64,000 bases of DNA. Source: Lunularia cruciata. Its lineage: Eukaryota; Streptophyta; Marchantiopsida; Lunulariales; Lunulariaceae. Below are positions 23,505 through 34,999 of the stretch, in pieces (the stretch's first letter is position 1; each line of letters starts with the position of its first letter). Location of the stretch: NCBI GenBank assembly GCA_948567375.1, contig OX419762.1:1989001-2053000 (forward strand), written 5' to 3'. Under the pieces are notes generated by a model that was not told the origin of the DNA, ran no database searches, and saw only the letters and a program-made list of their open reading frames with translations. The translations under genes and the position numbers were made by a program.

Positions 23505-24103
23505 TCAAGAGAGATTTGAGCTTCTCAACATCATATTGTCCATAGCTGCAATAAGCATGCCATCTACATAGAGTGCCAAAATAATGAAACCAAAGACTTC
23601 ATTACTCACCTTTTTTATGAATACACAAGGATCAAACACATTCCATTTAAATCCTTGTGACCTCATGAAATCATCGAACCATTTGTTCCATTGTCTAGGG
23701 GCTTGCTTCAATCCATATAAAGATTTCAGCAACCTACGAACCACATCCTCTTGGATTTTCCTCACAAAACACAATAGGCTGTCTTATGAAGATCACTGCA
23801 TCTAAATTGCCATAGAGGAAAGCAGTGATGACATCCATTTGATCTAAGATAAGACCAAAGTAAGTCACAAGTACACACAATAAGCAAATAGTGGCACACT
23901 TAGCAATAGGAGAGTAGACCTCATTGTAATCCACACCTTTTTTCTTGTGTGAAACCCTTGGCCACCAACATGGCCTTGTAGATCTTATTTTCTCCATCAG
24001 TGGAGCTATCTTTCAGTTTGTAAACCCACTTAATGTCCACCAATTGTTGATGTTTTGGAAGCTTCACTAAATTGCAAGTCTTGTTGTCAAGCAATGATTG
24101 CAT
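23505..24103 (-). pseudogene. Copia reverse transcriptase with altered YVDD box
   Basis: Overlapping minus-strand frames give the canonical blocks in order: IKWVYKLKDSSTDG, KAMLVAKGFTQ, a broken DYNEVYSPIAK, LDQMDVITAFLYGNLD, then KSLYGLKQAPRQWNKWFDDF and LYVDGMLIAA. The second catalytic aspartate of YVDD is Gly, abolishing metal binding, and there are frameshifts between 23734 and 23997. Copia RT synthesises cDNA in virus-like particles. Confidence 0.92.
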
Positions 24104-24617
24104 CTCTCTCTACATTGTAGCATTCAACTCAAGCTTGTCCATCAAAGCTAGAGCCTCATTGTATGAAGAAGGTTCCCCTTCTTCCAAGATCAAAGCCATG
24201 GCATCATCATCATCAAGAGAGATATCTTCATCTCCTAATTGTGTTTAATCAGCCCATTTGCCAAATTGTTTAGGAGCACATATAGAACATCTAGAGATCC
24301 TCCTTGTTGATGACTTTGCTTGATCTTCTTTTGTTGACATGTGTTGAGGTTCATCAATCTTCTGACATCCTTGTAATTCTTCAATTTGGGGAACTTGCTC
24401 CTCTATTGGAGCAAGTTCCTCCTTGTGACTCATCATGAAAACCATCATAATTAATCCCCTCCTCAATAGTATTTAGAGGAGATTTTCCCTTGTCAATATG
24501 AGGAGCCAAAGCTTTCTCCCCCTTAGTTGATGATCTAGACTCATTGACCGAAACATCTTTATTAACAATCAATTTACATGTGAGGAGATCTCACAACTTG
24601 TAACACTTCACACCACT

Positions 24618-25433
24618 CTAATAGCCAAGAAAAATACAGTTCTTGGAAGTAAGATCTAGCTTGGATCTAATGTCCTTGGGTACGAGAAGATATGCATTAC
24701 ATCCAAAGACTACTAAATGACTATAATCTTCAGGCCATCCGTGCCTCATCTCAAATGGTGTCATATAATGAATTGCACTAGAAGGAGAAAGATTTACTAA
24801 GTAAGTTGCAGTGTTGATAACTTCAGCCCAAAACACATGTGATAAACCTGATTGGCTCAACATACTCCTCATCCGCTCTAATAATGTTTGATTTAGCCTC
24901 TCATCAACACCATTCTACTGTGGAGTATATACTGAAGTGAGATGGCGAGTTATCCCCTCTTGTTGACAATACACCTCAAATTCTCTAGAAGTGCATTCCC
25001 CGTCGTTATCTAATCACAAGAATCTCACTTTCTTACCAATCTGAGCCTCAACTTGGGTTTTCCACTTCTTGAAAGTTACAAAGACCTCAAACTTCTTATG
25101 TAAGAAACAAATTCATACAGACCTCAAATAATCATCAATGAAAGATACAAAGTATTGCTTTTCAGAATGTGAGGAGTAGGGGATTGAACCCCATACATCA
25201 CTAAATACATAGTCAAGAATTTCTTTGGAATTATGAGTTCCAATGACAAAAGCAATTTGATGTTGCTTCACTAGTACACAATGCTTACAGAATTCTAAAC
25301 TACTAGACCATAGTGTAGAAATAATGCCTTCCTTGCAAAGAATAAACATGCTCTTCTCACTAATGTGACCTAGCCTTGAATGCCACAAGTAGTCAATCAT
25401 AGCATGAGATCTAGTAGCATAGATCTTCTCCAC
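24618..25433 (-). pseudogene. Copia integrase
   Basis: Frame 25433-25113 contains the GAG-pre-integrase HHCC zinc module (LWHSRLGHISEKSM ... CKHCVLVKQ) and the first part of the core (YVFSDVWG, the first catalytic Asp, and FIDDYLRS). Frame 24872-24618 contains FWAEVINTATYLVN, TPFEMRHGWPEDYSHLVVFGC and LDLTSKNCIFLGY. The stretch between carries stops. The N-terminal order relative to RT confirms copia. Confidence 0.9.
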
Positions 25434-25739
25434 AAATAGTGTTGCCCTCTAGCACATAATAAATATTCTTGTGCCTATTACCCTTCAAGATGACTTTTCT
25501 CTTAACCATGACTCAAAGTACACCATCAACTACTTCCAATTGATGACCATTTATGTTTAACATGCCAAGAGATATCAAGTTCTTCCTCATGTCAGGGATA
25601 TGTCTGATATTAGTCAATTTTCACACAAGACCATCAAACATTTGAATCTTAATAGATCCAATGCCTACAATTCAAGAAGGGTGATCATTCCCCATCAAAA
25701 CTAAACCATTTGATATCAAGTAAGAACTAAAGAACTCTC

Positions 25740-26720
25740 TTCTATAATACATATGGTATGAACAAGCACAATCTAGAATCCATTCACCACCTCTTTGTTG
25801 AAAAGAAGTGCAAAGGGCATACCATTGGCGTCATAGAGCATAGTCATCATCAAGTAGGTCATCCTCTTCTTCTTGCTTGTTATCTTTTGCCACATTTGCA
25901 AAAGAAAGCGCAATTTCTTTGCCATGACACTCTCTCTTGAGGTGGTCAGCTTTGCCACACTTCCAATAGAGCACTGTCTTATGGTCTTGGGATCTCCCCC
26001 TAGACCAAGATCTAGTTTTAGATCTCTGCTCCCCACCATCTGTCCACACTTGAGTCCTTCCATGATTGACATTCAACATTTTTTCCTGAAGGGGTAAAGG
26101 GTTGAGAAGGCAGCATCTTCTTCTATTGAAGATCATCAATTAATAGAGCACTCACCACTTCATTGTAGGTGATGGTTTTCCTATCATGATGTAATAACAC
26201 TCGTGACAAGGACTGGTAGGACGTAGGGAGAGAACTCAACAAGTGGAGGGCCTTTCTCTCATCATCCAGGTCCTCTCCAAGATTTTGCAAGTCCTCAACA
26301 AGATCATTGAAGGCATCAATATGATCTTGTATCTTGGTTCCACTGTCCTTCATCTTGAAGTTCATCAGCTTCAGGGATATGTAGAGATGATTTGAAAACT
26401 CTTTCTGATGGTACTTCTATTGTAGCTCATCAAAAAGAGTAATGCAGTCCTTGTACTCACCCAACTGCTTTATGACATGCGGCTATAGATGTAAAATCCA
26501 TTGTGTGTATAACTATTTCTTGCATGTTATTCCAATCCTCCTCTAACACCAAATCGGTCTTGAGTCTTAGCAATTTCCCAAAACCGTTGGCCTTGAGCAT
26601 ACCTTTCACTTGACGCTCCCACAAGAGTTAATCAAAGCATCCATCTTACTTGGCAATGTCAAATTTGGCTCCTCCAGTCTTCATGACTTTGCACCAAAGA
26701 ATACCTTTCCACTCAGCTCA
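25740..26720 (-). pseudogene. Copia gag and protease region
   Basis: The frame at 26365-26123 gives MNFKMKDSGTKIQDHIDAFN and SLPTSYQSLSRVLL, the core of copia gag. Upstream broken frames to about 26700 supply the N-terminal part. Downstream, YWKCGKADHLKREC (about 25940-25985) is a CCHC zinc knuckle whose first Cys is Tyr. The protease signature WILDCACSYHMYY lies near 25745-25785, with the usual DSAC changed to DCAC. Two frameshifts separate these parts. Confidence 0.85.
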
Positions 26721-28101
26721 AATCACTTTCAAACTTGTTATGAATCCTACTCCTTACTTCTGTTTTGGATCAAAGAATCATGAATTACTATGGGAACTTT
26801 GGCTATCCCCATCCTCAGCAGCAGCAATATTAGCAACAACAATGTCAGCAGCTAGAGTCCATGTGGCAAGGCCACAAGAATCCCAAAGTGTACAAAGTAT
26901 AAGCACTGCATATTGATAGTCTCAATTCAATCCAGTTCAGCCACATTTATACTGTCAAAATATGTAACCATTTTATAGTTCTTCACAAATGAGAGTTCCT
27001 CTACCAAGTGGTTTTCAAACATATGGCTGTTTGCACGTCCAATCACAACCTGGCGGCACGGAGCAACAGTTTGTTAATTCAATAGCTTTTGCCAAATGAC
27101 CTTCCACCAATCTCCACAGCTCGTGTCTTGTTAGGGACTGGAAATCACTACAGATTGAGCTCAAGAGGTGTGGGAAGCTGACAAGGGACAAAATTGAATG
27201 CCTCAAAAGAGCTTGGGAGCTGCTACAAGGCAAGTAGGCAAAAAGTGGGAAAATCGAGTGTGAGCTGATCTGGTTTCTTGAGCTCGCATAGGAGATTCTC
27301 TTTGGAAATTCCTTCCTTCTTCTTTTTGATACTCCTCTCAAAAAATCCCCTTCACCTTGTTCTTTTTGATTCTCTAGCTTGATTTCTGGTCTCTCAAGAA
27401 TCCTCTCCTGATTTCCATTTGATTCCTTGGCTTCTTGCTTTCTATCAATGGACCAATTATGGTGATCTCCCTTTTTGGTCTCTCAAAAATCCTCTCCTGA
27501 TTTCCTTTTGGTTCCCATGGCTTCCTGCCTTCTTGATTCCCTTCTTGATTTTCTCTTCTATTCAAAATACCCTTCTCCTAACTTCCTATTTTTCATGTCC
27601 ACTATCCTTTGTTTCTTGTCTCTTTAAAACCATCTCTTGATTTCCCTTTTGATTTCTAAACTCTTCACTTGCCTTTGATCGTTCTGATTTCCTAAAACCC
27701 TCCACTCTAATTTTGGTCTCTTGAAACCCTCTCCTGATTTCCTTTAATTCCCCTCACCCTTACGTTGACAAGAACCAACACCAACTCCACCACTTTGCGA
27801 TCAAAATTTGTGCACTATCTACACTCACACTACGATCCACCCTTCCAAACTCCTAACCAATCTCTGCTTTGTCTACTTTTCCTTCCTGCTCTTGCTGCTT
27901 TCACCACATTTCCAACTCTTCAATCCCCATACCTTCACAAGTCACACGCCTCTTCACAGCCAAAGTTCCAAAGAACTGATAAAGCCAACTAGTTGAGGAG
28001 CAAGAGATGAGAAAAGGAAACTGGATTTTACTTCACTTGACCGGTTGATAGATGGACAGATTGTGGAGAATCTTACAACATTGCACATTGTCAACTGATT
28101 T
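26721..28101 (-). other. Long copia leader with diverged repeats
   Basis: About 1.4 kb between gag and PBS, unusually long for a copia leader. The plus strand has a pyrimidine-rich repeat, 'tctcaa(g/a)aatcctctcctgatttcc', at about 27391, 27479 and, more diverged, 27721, with 'ttccttggcttcttgc'-like spacers. No coding motif. Confidence 0.6.
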
Positions 28102-28113
28102 GCTTTGATACCA
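28102..28113 (-). other. Copia primer-binding site
   Basis: The minus strand reads TGGTATCAAAGC, one transition from the initiator-tRNA-Met PBS, two bases from the end of the 5' LTR. Confidence 0.85.
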
Positions 28114-28115
28114 AT

Positions 28116-28338
28116 TGTAAATCTAATTTGATAATACACAAGTTAAGCATTCACCATGGCTTACACAAGAAGATAAGTGGTTCACCTCATTGAGGCTATG
28201 TCCACGGGAACACACCAATATCCCATTTCTAATCATCCAAGTAATGTGTCATACGGAGCTCCTACTAGCCCACACATATAGTAGTTCAGCCCTAGACTTA
28301 CTGTCTTAATCTAATACCAACTTGAGTTAACTTCAACA
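28116..28338 (-). repeat. Copia 5' LTR
   Basis: Partner of 22163-22402, 17 bp shorter overall because of indels near the TG end; bounded by PBS inside and the TGATC target site outside. Confidence 0.9.
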
Positions 28339-29060
28339 TGATCTTGCTTTGAAGGTCACTTTGACTCCAAAGGTCTACCTTGCAAGTCACTACACTAAAG
28401 TTGAATATCACTACATAGGTCACTTCAAATCCAAGGGTGTTGGTTACTAGCCAATTGGTCTTTGCTTTGGAGATCACAACTTTTGGGAGTTATTTATGCT
28501 CCACATACTGTAGCACTAGTGAGAACATTCTACCTTTCCCCAAAGATCTCACCTCAACAATGTTGCAGGTTTGTGATACATTAGAATTTTTGTTATGCAT
28601 GGTACTTCAAGATAATCCTAGTACTTTGTGACCTTTTAGTGTACCGCCCCAAGCCTTTGGAACCTCAAGGATCCAACACTCCAATTAGGTACAAATGCAT
28701 TCATGTACTCCTTTACCTACAATCCTTCTTTGAGTTCCGCACCACTACTTGATCAAGCATTCAAGAAACACACACAAGGATGATCAAAAGAATCTTGGAG
28801 GTCCACCTGCATCCACTTAGCTAATGGAATCCAATTCATGCTCACCAAGTTACATATTGTGAGAATACATAAAATTGATGAAAAGATTGATCTTTGAACT
28901 TGAATTACTTTGGGACTAAGCCCTTTGTAGTTCCAACTAAAGAATGATGGGGCAATTCCAATGGTTATGTGGTACATGAATCCCCTAATTAACTCTACTA
29001 TCAATGCAAATATTTTCTAACTGTCTTATCTTATCCTTAATCAACATTTGTGGATGTGTG
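28339..29060. repeat. Older repeat interrupted by the copia insertion (right half)
   Basis: Diverged homology to about 31560-31990 can be followed: 'actttgactc(c/t)aaag', 'gtacaaatg(c/t)a', and near the end 'actttg(g/a)g(a/c)ctaa(g/a)gcc'. No coding signal. It continues the sequence that stops at 22162. Confidence 0.5.
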
Positions 29061-31400
29061 GTTCATATGGCAACATCCAAGTTTTGAACTTTGCTTGTCA
29101 TCTTGTTCCACCTCAACATTGGGAAAATAGTCCCAATGACTTGTCACTACCAAAAATTTTCTACTATACATAACCATTACCATGCCAAAGGTCTATAAAA
29201 ATGTTCAAGTATGAAGATGTACCACCATAAAGGTGTTACCACCATGAAGATAATTTGTTTATCTTATGTCTATTTATACTAATAACTATTGAGTTGAGCT
29301 ATCGTCTCCTTTGCATAATCATATTAGCCTACCAATTTTATCTTTCTATTCTCGGAGTTCTTTTACAATAATAGCTAAGACACCTTAGACCTTGGCCTTG
29401 GTATGCTTCCTCAATTGAGTAACCAACAAAAATGACACTGGATATTTAAAGGAAAGAATATTTTAGAAAGTAAGTTCACTTCTAAATTAATTTTTTAAGA
29501 GTATATTTTATCTTATATATAATATACCTAGATTAATTAATTTTTAATTTTTAATTATTTTATACAATATTCCATATTATGATCAACATATCTTTCTACA
29601 AATTTGTTATATTTTCATGTGAATTATATCTAATGAATTTATATTTATAAAGAAATCTGATTAGATTCAATACCCAAATATATATATATATATATATAGA
29701 AGAACACCACAAGAACAAAATATGACCTCATAGAAAACAGGAAGGATGGCTTAATGGATATATTTTATGAATATATAAAGTCATTAAGAGTGCACATCAT
29801 CTCTCATGGTAGAATTATTTTTCTCCTTATTTCATCTTTTATTAAAATAATTAAATATATTTATTTGCTCAGTAATGCTCTCTCTTTTATATATTTTCTT
29901 ATTTTAATTTATTTTTTTAATTTAATTTATAATTATGAAGCATTTATAACTAATTTTTATAGTCTTTTCACTTTTTATTCATATTTATTTAAAATTTTAT
30001 TTATTTAAAATAAATATTGCCAAGTTTTACCTTACACGTAAACATTTCTATAAGAACGCATATTCATTATAAATTTATAGATTTGGGTTCTCCGAAGACT
30101 ATTCATTTAGAGAGGGTAGATTGATTAGAGAGGATCGATGACCAGTTAGAATGTTTCTATCTTTGAGCTTATTCCACCTATCTCAAAAAGTTGTGGAAAG
30201 TCGAAACAACTAGACGCATAAAGACGTAAATCTATTATAGTGCAAATGAAGGCTTTCTATCATCAAAAAAATTATCTATTTTGTCTATGCACCCTATCTT
30301 TGCGTGAGAGAAATCCCGGGTATTTTCTAAACGTTCCAAATGTATTATTTGACCAATAACGTCCTTCGCGAGAGGGATGTCACACTTTTGGCCACAAGTG
30401 CAAGTCTTCGCACATATATACGACGTCGGGAATATAATCATACCTATCAGATGTTATCAACAGAAATTCACGCTACGTACTTGTTCAGTTATTTGTAGCA
30501 AAATTATATGCGTTACAGTTTTCTGAATTCGCAAGAAATCAGGAAGTAGCTTCCTGATTTCATACATATTTATAGATTTTACTGTGATGTGCTGGAACAC
30601 TATTGTATGCAGACATTTATATGGATTCAACAAAGAATAACAGCCAATTGTCACCTTCTTTAGTATACAACTTGTTATCGATGTGAACCATGTTGAATGA
30701 GGGACACCTCAAAGGTTTCTAACTATTGGCTTTTCTTACTAGTCTCTTCTGTCCAAATAAATAGGCATGGAAGTGATCAAATCTATACTTAGATGTAAGA
30801 AATTTGAAAAGTTCTATTTTGATAAGAGTTAAACACTCTTATCAAAATAATGAAAATAAGGTGAAGAAATTTAGTGATATTTAATTAATAACTAAAATAT
30901 TTTATAAGAAAATAAAATTTTCATCTGAATTGTTACAAGATACATAGAAACATTCATGGATCAAAAATCAGAAATTAGGTAAATCTAACACTTTATGAAA
31001 AGAGAAAATAAAACCAGAATAGAAAAATGTTGAGACAGAGTTAGTTGAATATAGTCTGAATGTCCAAAACATCCAAAGAAAAACTAGGTCAGTGAGAAAA
31101 ATAACTCAACTTGCAAAGTTTTCACTAAATAGCCTAGAGATGATAGGCATTCGCACTAACTTTAGGTTTCTCCAAAATAAACTCTCTAAACGCATGTCAT
31201 CGTTATATGGAATATGCATCTTTTCTAGCATGAAAGGTCTTGATATGTAGAGAACATTGATCTTTACAAGAGGTTAACAGACTGTCTCAAACAATATTAT
31301 ACCATTGCAGATATAGTGGCACGCTGACTCATTGTTTGCCAAATGCTAGTAAAATAGGTGAGAACAATTCATTCCCTTGTGGATATGGGTCAAAAGTGAC
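29061..31400. other. AT-rich, unassigned sequence
   Basis: 29450-30030 is strongly AT-rich, with a (TA)n run at about 29679-29698. Short frames here are low-complexity Phe/Ile/Leu/Tyr. 30030-31400 shows no domain on either strand. No tRNA or other RNA gene was recognised. Confidence 0.4.
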
Positions 31401-31429
31401 TAGAAGTGAAGGGAGTTATCACTAAGAGT

Positions 31430-34226
31430 TTGTTCATTGTTCTTATTTAACCTTTTTTGCAAGAACTACTCCCATCAGAGTGTAGTGTCACTCCTTGTGG
31501 CACACTCCAAAAAAGAGAAAACTAATGATCACATTCACTACAAATAGATTCCAATTCATTGAAGGTGATGGCTCACTTCACTCTAGAGCACTTTGACTCT
31601 AAAGACTTTGACTCTAAAGTTGAGTAATACCCTTCCCAAAGACACAACTCCAAAAGGTCTTCATGTCATCCAAATGCCTTTGCTTTCTGATTCTGTGGTA
31701 CTCCCTATGCCTTGCATCAAGTTTGACTCCTTGACACGTCAGTTCACTCCTTTTGATCCCTTTGAATCATACATCTTGATCAAGTACAAATGTACCTTTC
31801 TACACTCCAATACTTGAGATCTTACTGTGAAATTTCTCACCACTATTTAACACAAGCATTTACCAACACTTAGAATGGAAGAAACATAATTTTGCAAAGA
31901 ATTGAGAGTCCTCTTTACTGAACTTTGATGGTATGAGAAAATGAACCCAAATGACTTTGAGCTAAAGCCTTAAATAAAGTTTTGCTTTGCCCCACAAGGA
32001 TTAAGAAATTAAGTGGATTATCTAGAAATCCTTGATCAATACCTATATCACACACTTAAGATTCTAGTCTTATCATATCCTAGTCTTACTTAGGTTCATT
32101 AGTTGTCTTGCATGTGTAAATGAAGATATCAAGTCTTCCCCAAAGTCAATTTTAATTTACAACATTTTGGACTTAAACTCCAAAGATTTTCACAACTTCA
32201 AAGTTCTTCACAAATCCAAAGGCCTTCCTCCAAAAGTATTTACATTTACTAAGGTCTTTGGATAACTTCCTATTCTGAATTTATTACAACTACAAAGAAA
32301 TTCTTTCAATGAAGTGTCTTTGACCTAAAGTTCTTATGCCAAAAATACACCTTTGCCTCTAAAATTCCTAAGCAAGAGTTTGGTTTACTCCTTGTATCTT
32401 GCTATTTCTAGTAGAGAGGTATCACAAGTACCTCAGGTACCAAATTTTGGATCTACAACTTCAACTCATGCATCTTTTTCTTTGTTGCGCTCCCCTAAGT
32501 TGCCTCCTTCAACATCCTTACAAATTGATCTTGGGCATCCTCTAGTTGCTAGATGGCCTTCAATTTCTCTTCCTCCAACTGATTGTTCAAGATTCCTACT
32601 TTTTTCTTCACCTCCTCTAGCATTTTGGGTCAATCCACTTCCCTCTCTTTTCCTCTTTCTTCAGGTCTTTGGCTAGTTGACTCAATTGGATTTCTATCTC
32701 CCTTTGGTAATTGGACATCTACACCTCTAAGGTCACTACTTGGATCTTAGCAATCTTTAGTTCTCTTTGAATACTATCCACTTCTTTGTCTTGTGCTCTT
32801 AGTTTGTCTTTGTATCCAAGCTACATGTCCTTCTTCTCAATCTGTAGGTTTCCCAACTCAAGTTATAGCCTGCCTACTTCTTTTTATCTCTTCTGGCCCG
32901 TTGTCAAAGAAGTGTTTTACTTCTTCATCTTGAAGTTTTCCTACACGTTTACCTTTTTAGCCTCTTCTTCATACAAGATTTCTACCTTGGCCATCTCCTC
33001 CTTTGCTTGTTCTTCCTTTGCCTTTTAAGTATAGATCTTTATATGCATCCTAAGTACCAAGGTGGTGCAGTCCACCATATCCAGGGCAGTCTTCTTGGTA
33101 TTGGGGTAGCAAGAGCTCCATAAATTGAAGCCTTTCTCCCACCAAGTGTATGATGAAGTGTGCTCCTTCTTTTACTATTGTTTGGGCCAATATTTCTCCT
33201 ACTTTGACTTGCACCCCTATTGGAGGGTCTTTACCTTCCCCGTCTATTTCAATTTTAATTATGGTGTTGCTTTTGAACGATGGTCTTTGGCTCCTTTCTA
33301 AAATTTGGGCCTAAATTCTTCTCCTTCTTGGTCTTTGGTGTTCATTTTCTCCTCTTTTTCTTGAACACCTACTTCTTGACTAGGGCTAGGAGGTTTCTTT
33401 GGGTGATGCAATCATTCAGAGTAGTAATGTGCTTCATCGTTGACAGAGTTCATAGGCACTGGTGCTTCTCCAAGTACTTCAATCGCAAGTATTGGGTTTT
33501 GAGACAACTCTTCTTCTTGCATTGCTTGATCATTCTTGAGGGTCTGCACTTGACTTTGTAATGCCTCCATGGTCATCTTAATCAATTGAAATTTGTTCAA
33601 CATCTCTTGCATTCCCTGCACCAACTCCTACAACTACGGATCCATGGTTCTTGTAACACTCAATTGCTATTGTCTACTTCAATAGAGAGTTAATATGATC
33701 ACTCTTGAGGGCACACAAACTATTGGAACTACCATTGGGACCTCAGAAGCTACCACTTGTTGATAATATTCCTCACCAAAATTCCTGACCACAAAATATC
33801 TAAACATCACTTTTGGTCTCACTACATAACAAATTTCTGCTTGAGTGTTAAAAGTGGAAGGATTTGGGACATTCAAACCCATCACAAAAAAATGTAGATT
33901 TTCAAATCCCACTCTCTATCATAAATATATAGGCAAAATCATTGGGTTTGGCAAATTCATCACTATATCCATGAACTCTGCTCCAAAGTGAAAAACCAGA
34001 TACACTCTCACTTGCTCACGCTAAATGTACATAATCTTGATGTGGAATGGATTCAAGAATAGGAAGCAAGGTGCTGGATATTGTCCTTCCGGGTCCTCCA
34101 TTCCATCATCCCTCTAGCACTCCTAATCTACCAATTATACCATGATGTCTCTCCTCAAAATTACTCAGTCTTAGTAGCCCATGTTCTTCCAAGAGGGGTG
34201 ATCTACTCTCTTGGATGACAACACTT
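31430..34226 (-). mobile_element. Decayed LTR element body with coiled-coil gag (minus strand)
   Basis: It lies immediately inside a family-B 5' LTR and PBS. On the minus strand, frames at 33912-33679 and 33624-33412 (MVQGMQEMLNKFQLIKMTME, then a Gln-rich coiled coil) and broken charged frames to about 32700 form a gag-like coiled-coil region. It is homologous to 17881-18800 in the opposite orientation. The 31430-31520 block matches 19790-19860. No protease, RT or integrase was recognised, so it is either a large non-autonomous derivative or has lost pol. Confidence 0.55.
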
Positions 34227-34238
34227 GCTCTAATACCA
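34227..34238 (-). other. Primer-binding site of the minus-strand family-B element
   Basis: The minus strand reads TGGTATTAGAGC, the same variant as at 9334-9345. It lies 18 bp inside the LTR end, so a small insertion separates PBS and LTR here. Confidence 0.75.
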
Positions 34239-34256
34239 TTATTATATTGATGCCAT

Positions 34257-34999
34257 TGTAATACTTTGAGGATAAGAGACCTGAAGAGAAACACACAATT
34301 TCACAATCAAACCTCCGATGCCCCAAGGAGCACCTTCTCTTTATTATATAGACAAAGAAGATCTCCTCCAAGGAAGCTCCACCATAGGATTAGGCGCACA
34401 AATAGGTGACATGTTAGCAAGCTCTCCCCTTGGATTACTTACTTGGATAGGTGACATGTTGGTCTTGGTCCTATCTGGTTGGTCAAACAAGCTTGAACCA
34501 AAGAGAATCTTTTAGGAAATCTTCTTGTAAGAATCTCAAAATCCCATGGGTGAGGTACCATTGGAAAGCTCTCGATGAGACAAACCAAGGGGGAGGGAAG
34601 GCTAGTCTTTCCTTCTTTGGGGGGAGGAATTTGTAAATTTTCAAGGCCTAATTCATCCGTTCAAGCCTCCAAAATTGCCTTCAAAGCTTTTAGGTATATT
34701 TTGGTTCCTACTCTATTAGTAGAAGTCCACTTTGGTGATATCTTTGTCTGATCTATTTACTCCATCATGTGTAACATCTTTCTAGATGTTACCAAATCAA
34801 TCCTCACCTTTAAATCATATGTCTAGCTATTGGTTCTAAGGTTTTCAAGTCTATTTTGGTTTTTGCACTATTAGTAGAAGTACTCTTTTGGTATTACTTC
34901 TATATGATCTATTCTGATCATTATGTATAACATCATTCTAGATGTTACCAAACCAAATTTCACATCTAGATCATATGGCTAGCTCTTGGTATTATAGCA
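34257..34999 (-). mobile_element. Family-B gypsy LTR, copy 2, with internal duplication
   Basis: On the minus strand it runs from TGCTATAATACC to ...TATTACA. It is about 190 bp longer than the other family-B copies because its 5' portion is duplicated: 34681-34840 and 34846-34999 both contain 'ctattagtagaagt', 'tgatcta' and 'tagatgttaccaaa' in the same order. The inner part ('gagagctttccaatggtacctcacccatggg' on the minus strand, in pieces) is well conserved with copy 1. Confidence 0.8.

Larger units (their letters stand above)
22163..28338 (-). mobile_element. Ty1/copia retrotransposon, structurally near-complete, inactive
   Basis: A 6176-bp element with LTRs at both ends (22163-22402 and 28116-28338). 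The flanking 5-bp sites are TGATT on the left and TGATC on the right, one mismatch apart. On the minus strand the order is 5' LTR, PBS, long leader, gag, protease, integrase, RT, RNase H, PPT, 3' LTR, the copia order (integrase before RT). All coding domains carry stops or frameshifts and the RT catalytic YVDD is YVDG, so it cannot move on its own. Divergence between the LTRs, including length, indicates an old insertion. Confidence 0.93.

Noticed and set aside
29679-29698. Replication origin or matrix attachment site in the AT-rich tract
   Set aside because: A (TA)n run and AT richness alone do not support either function.
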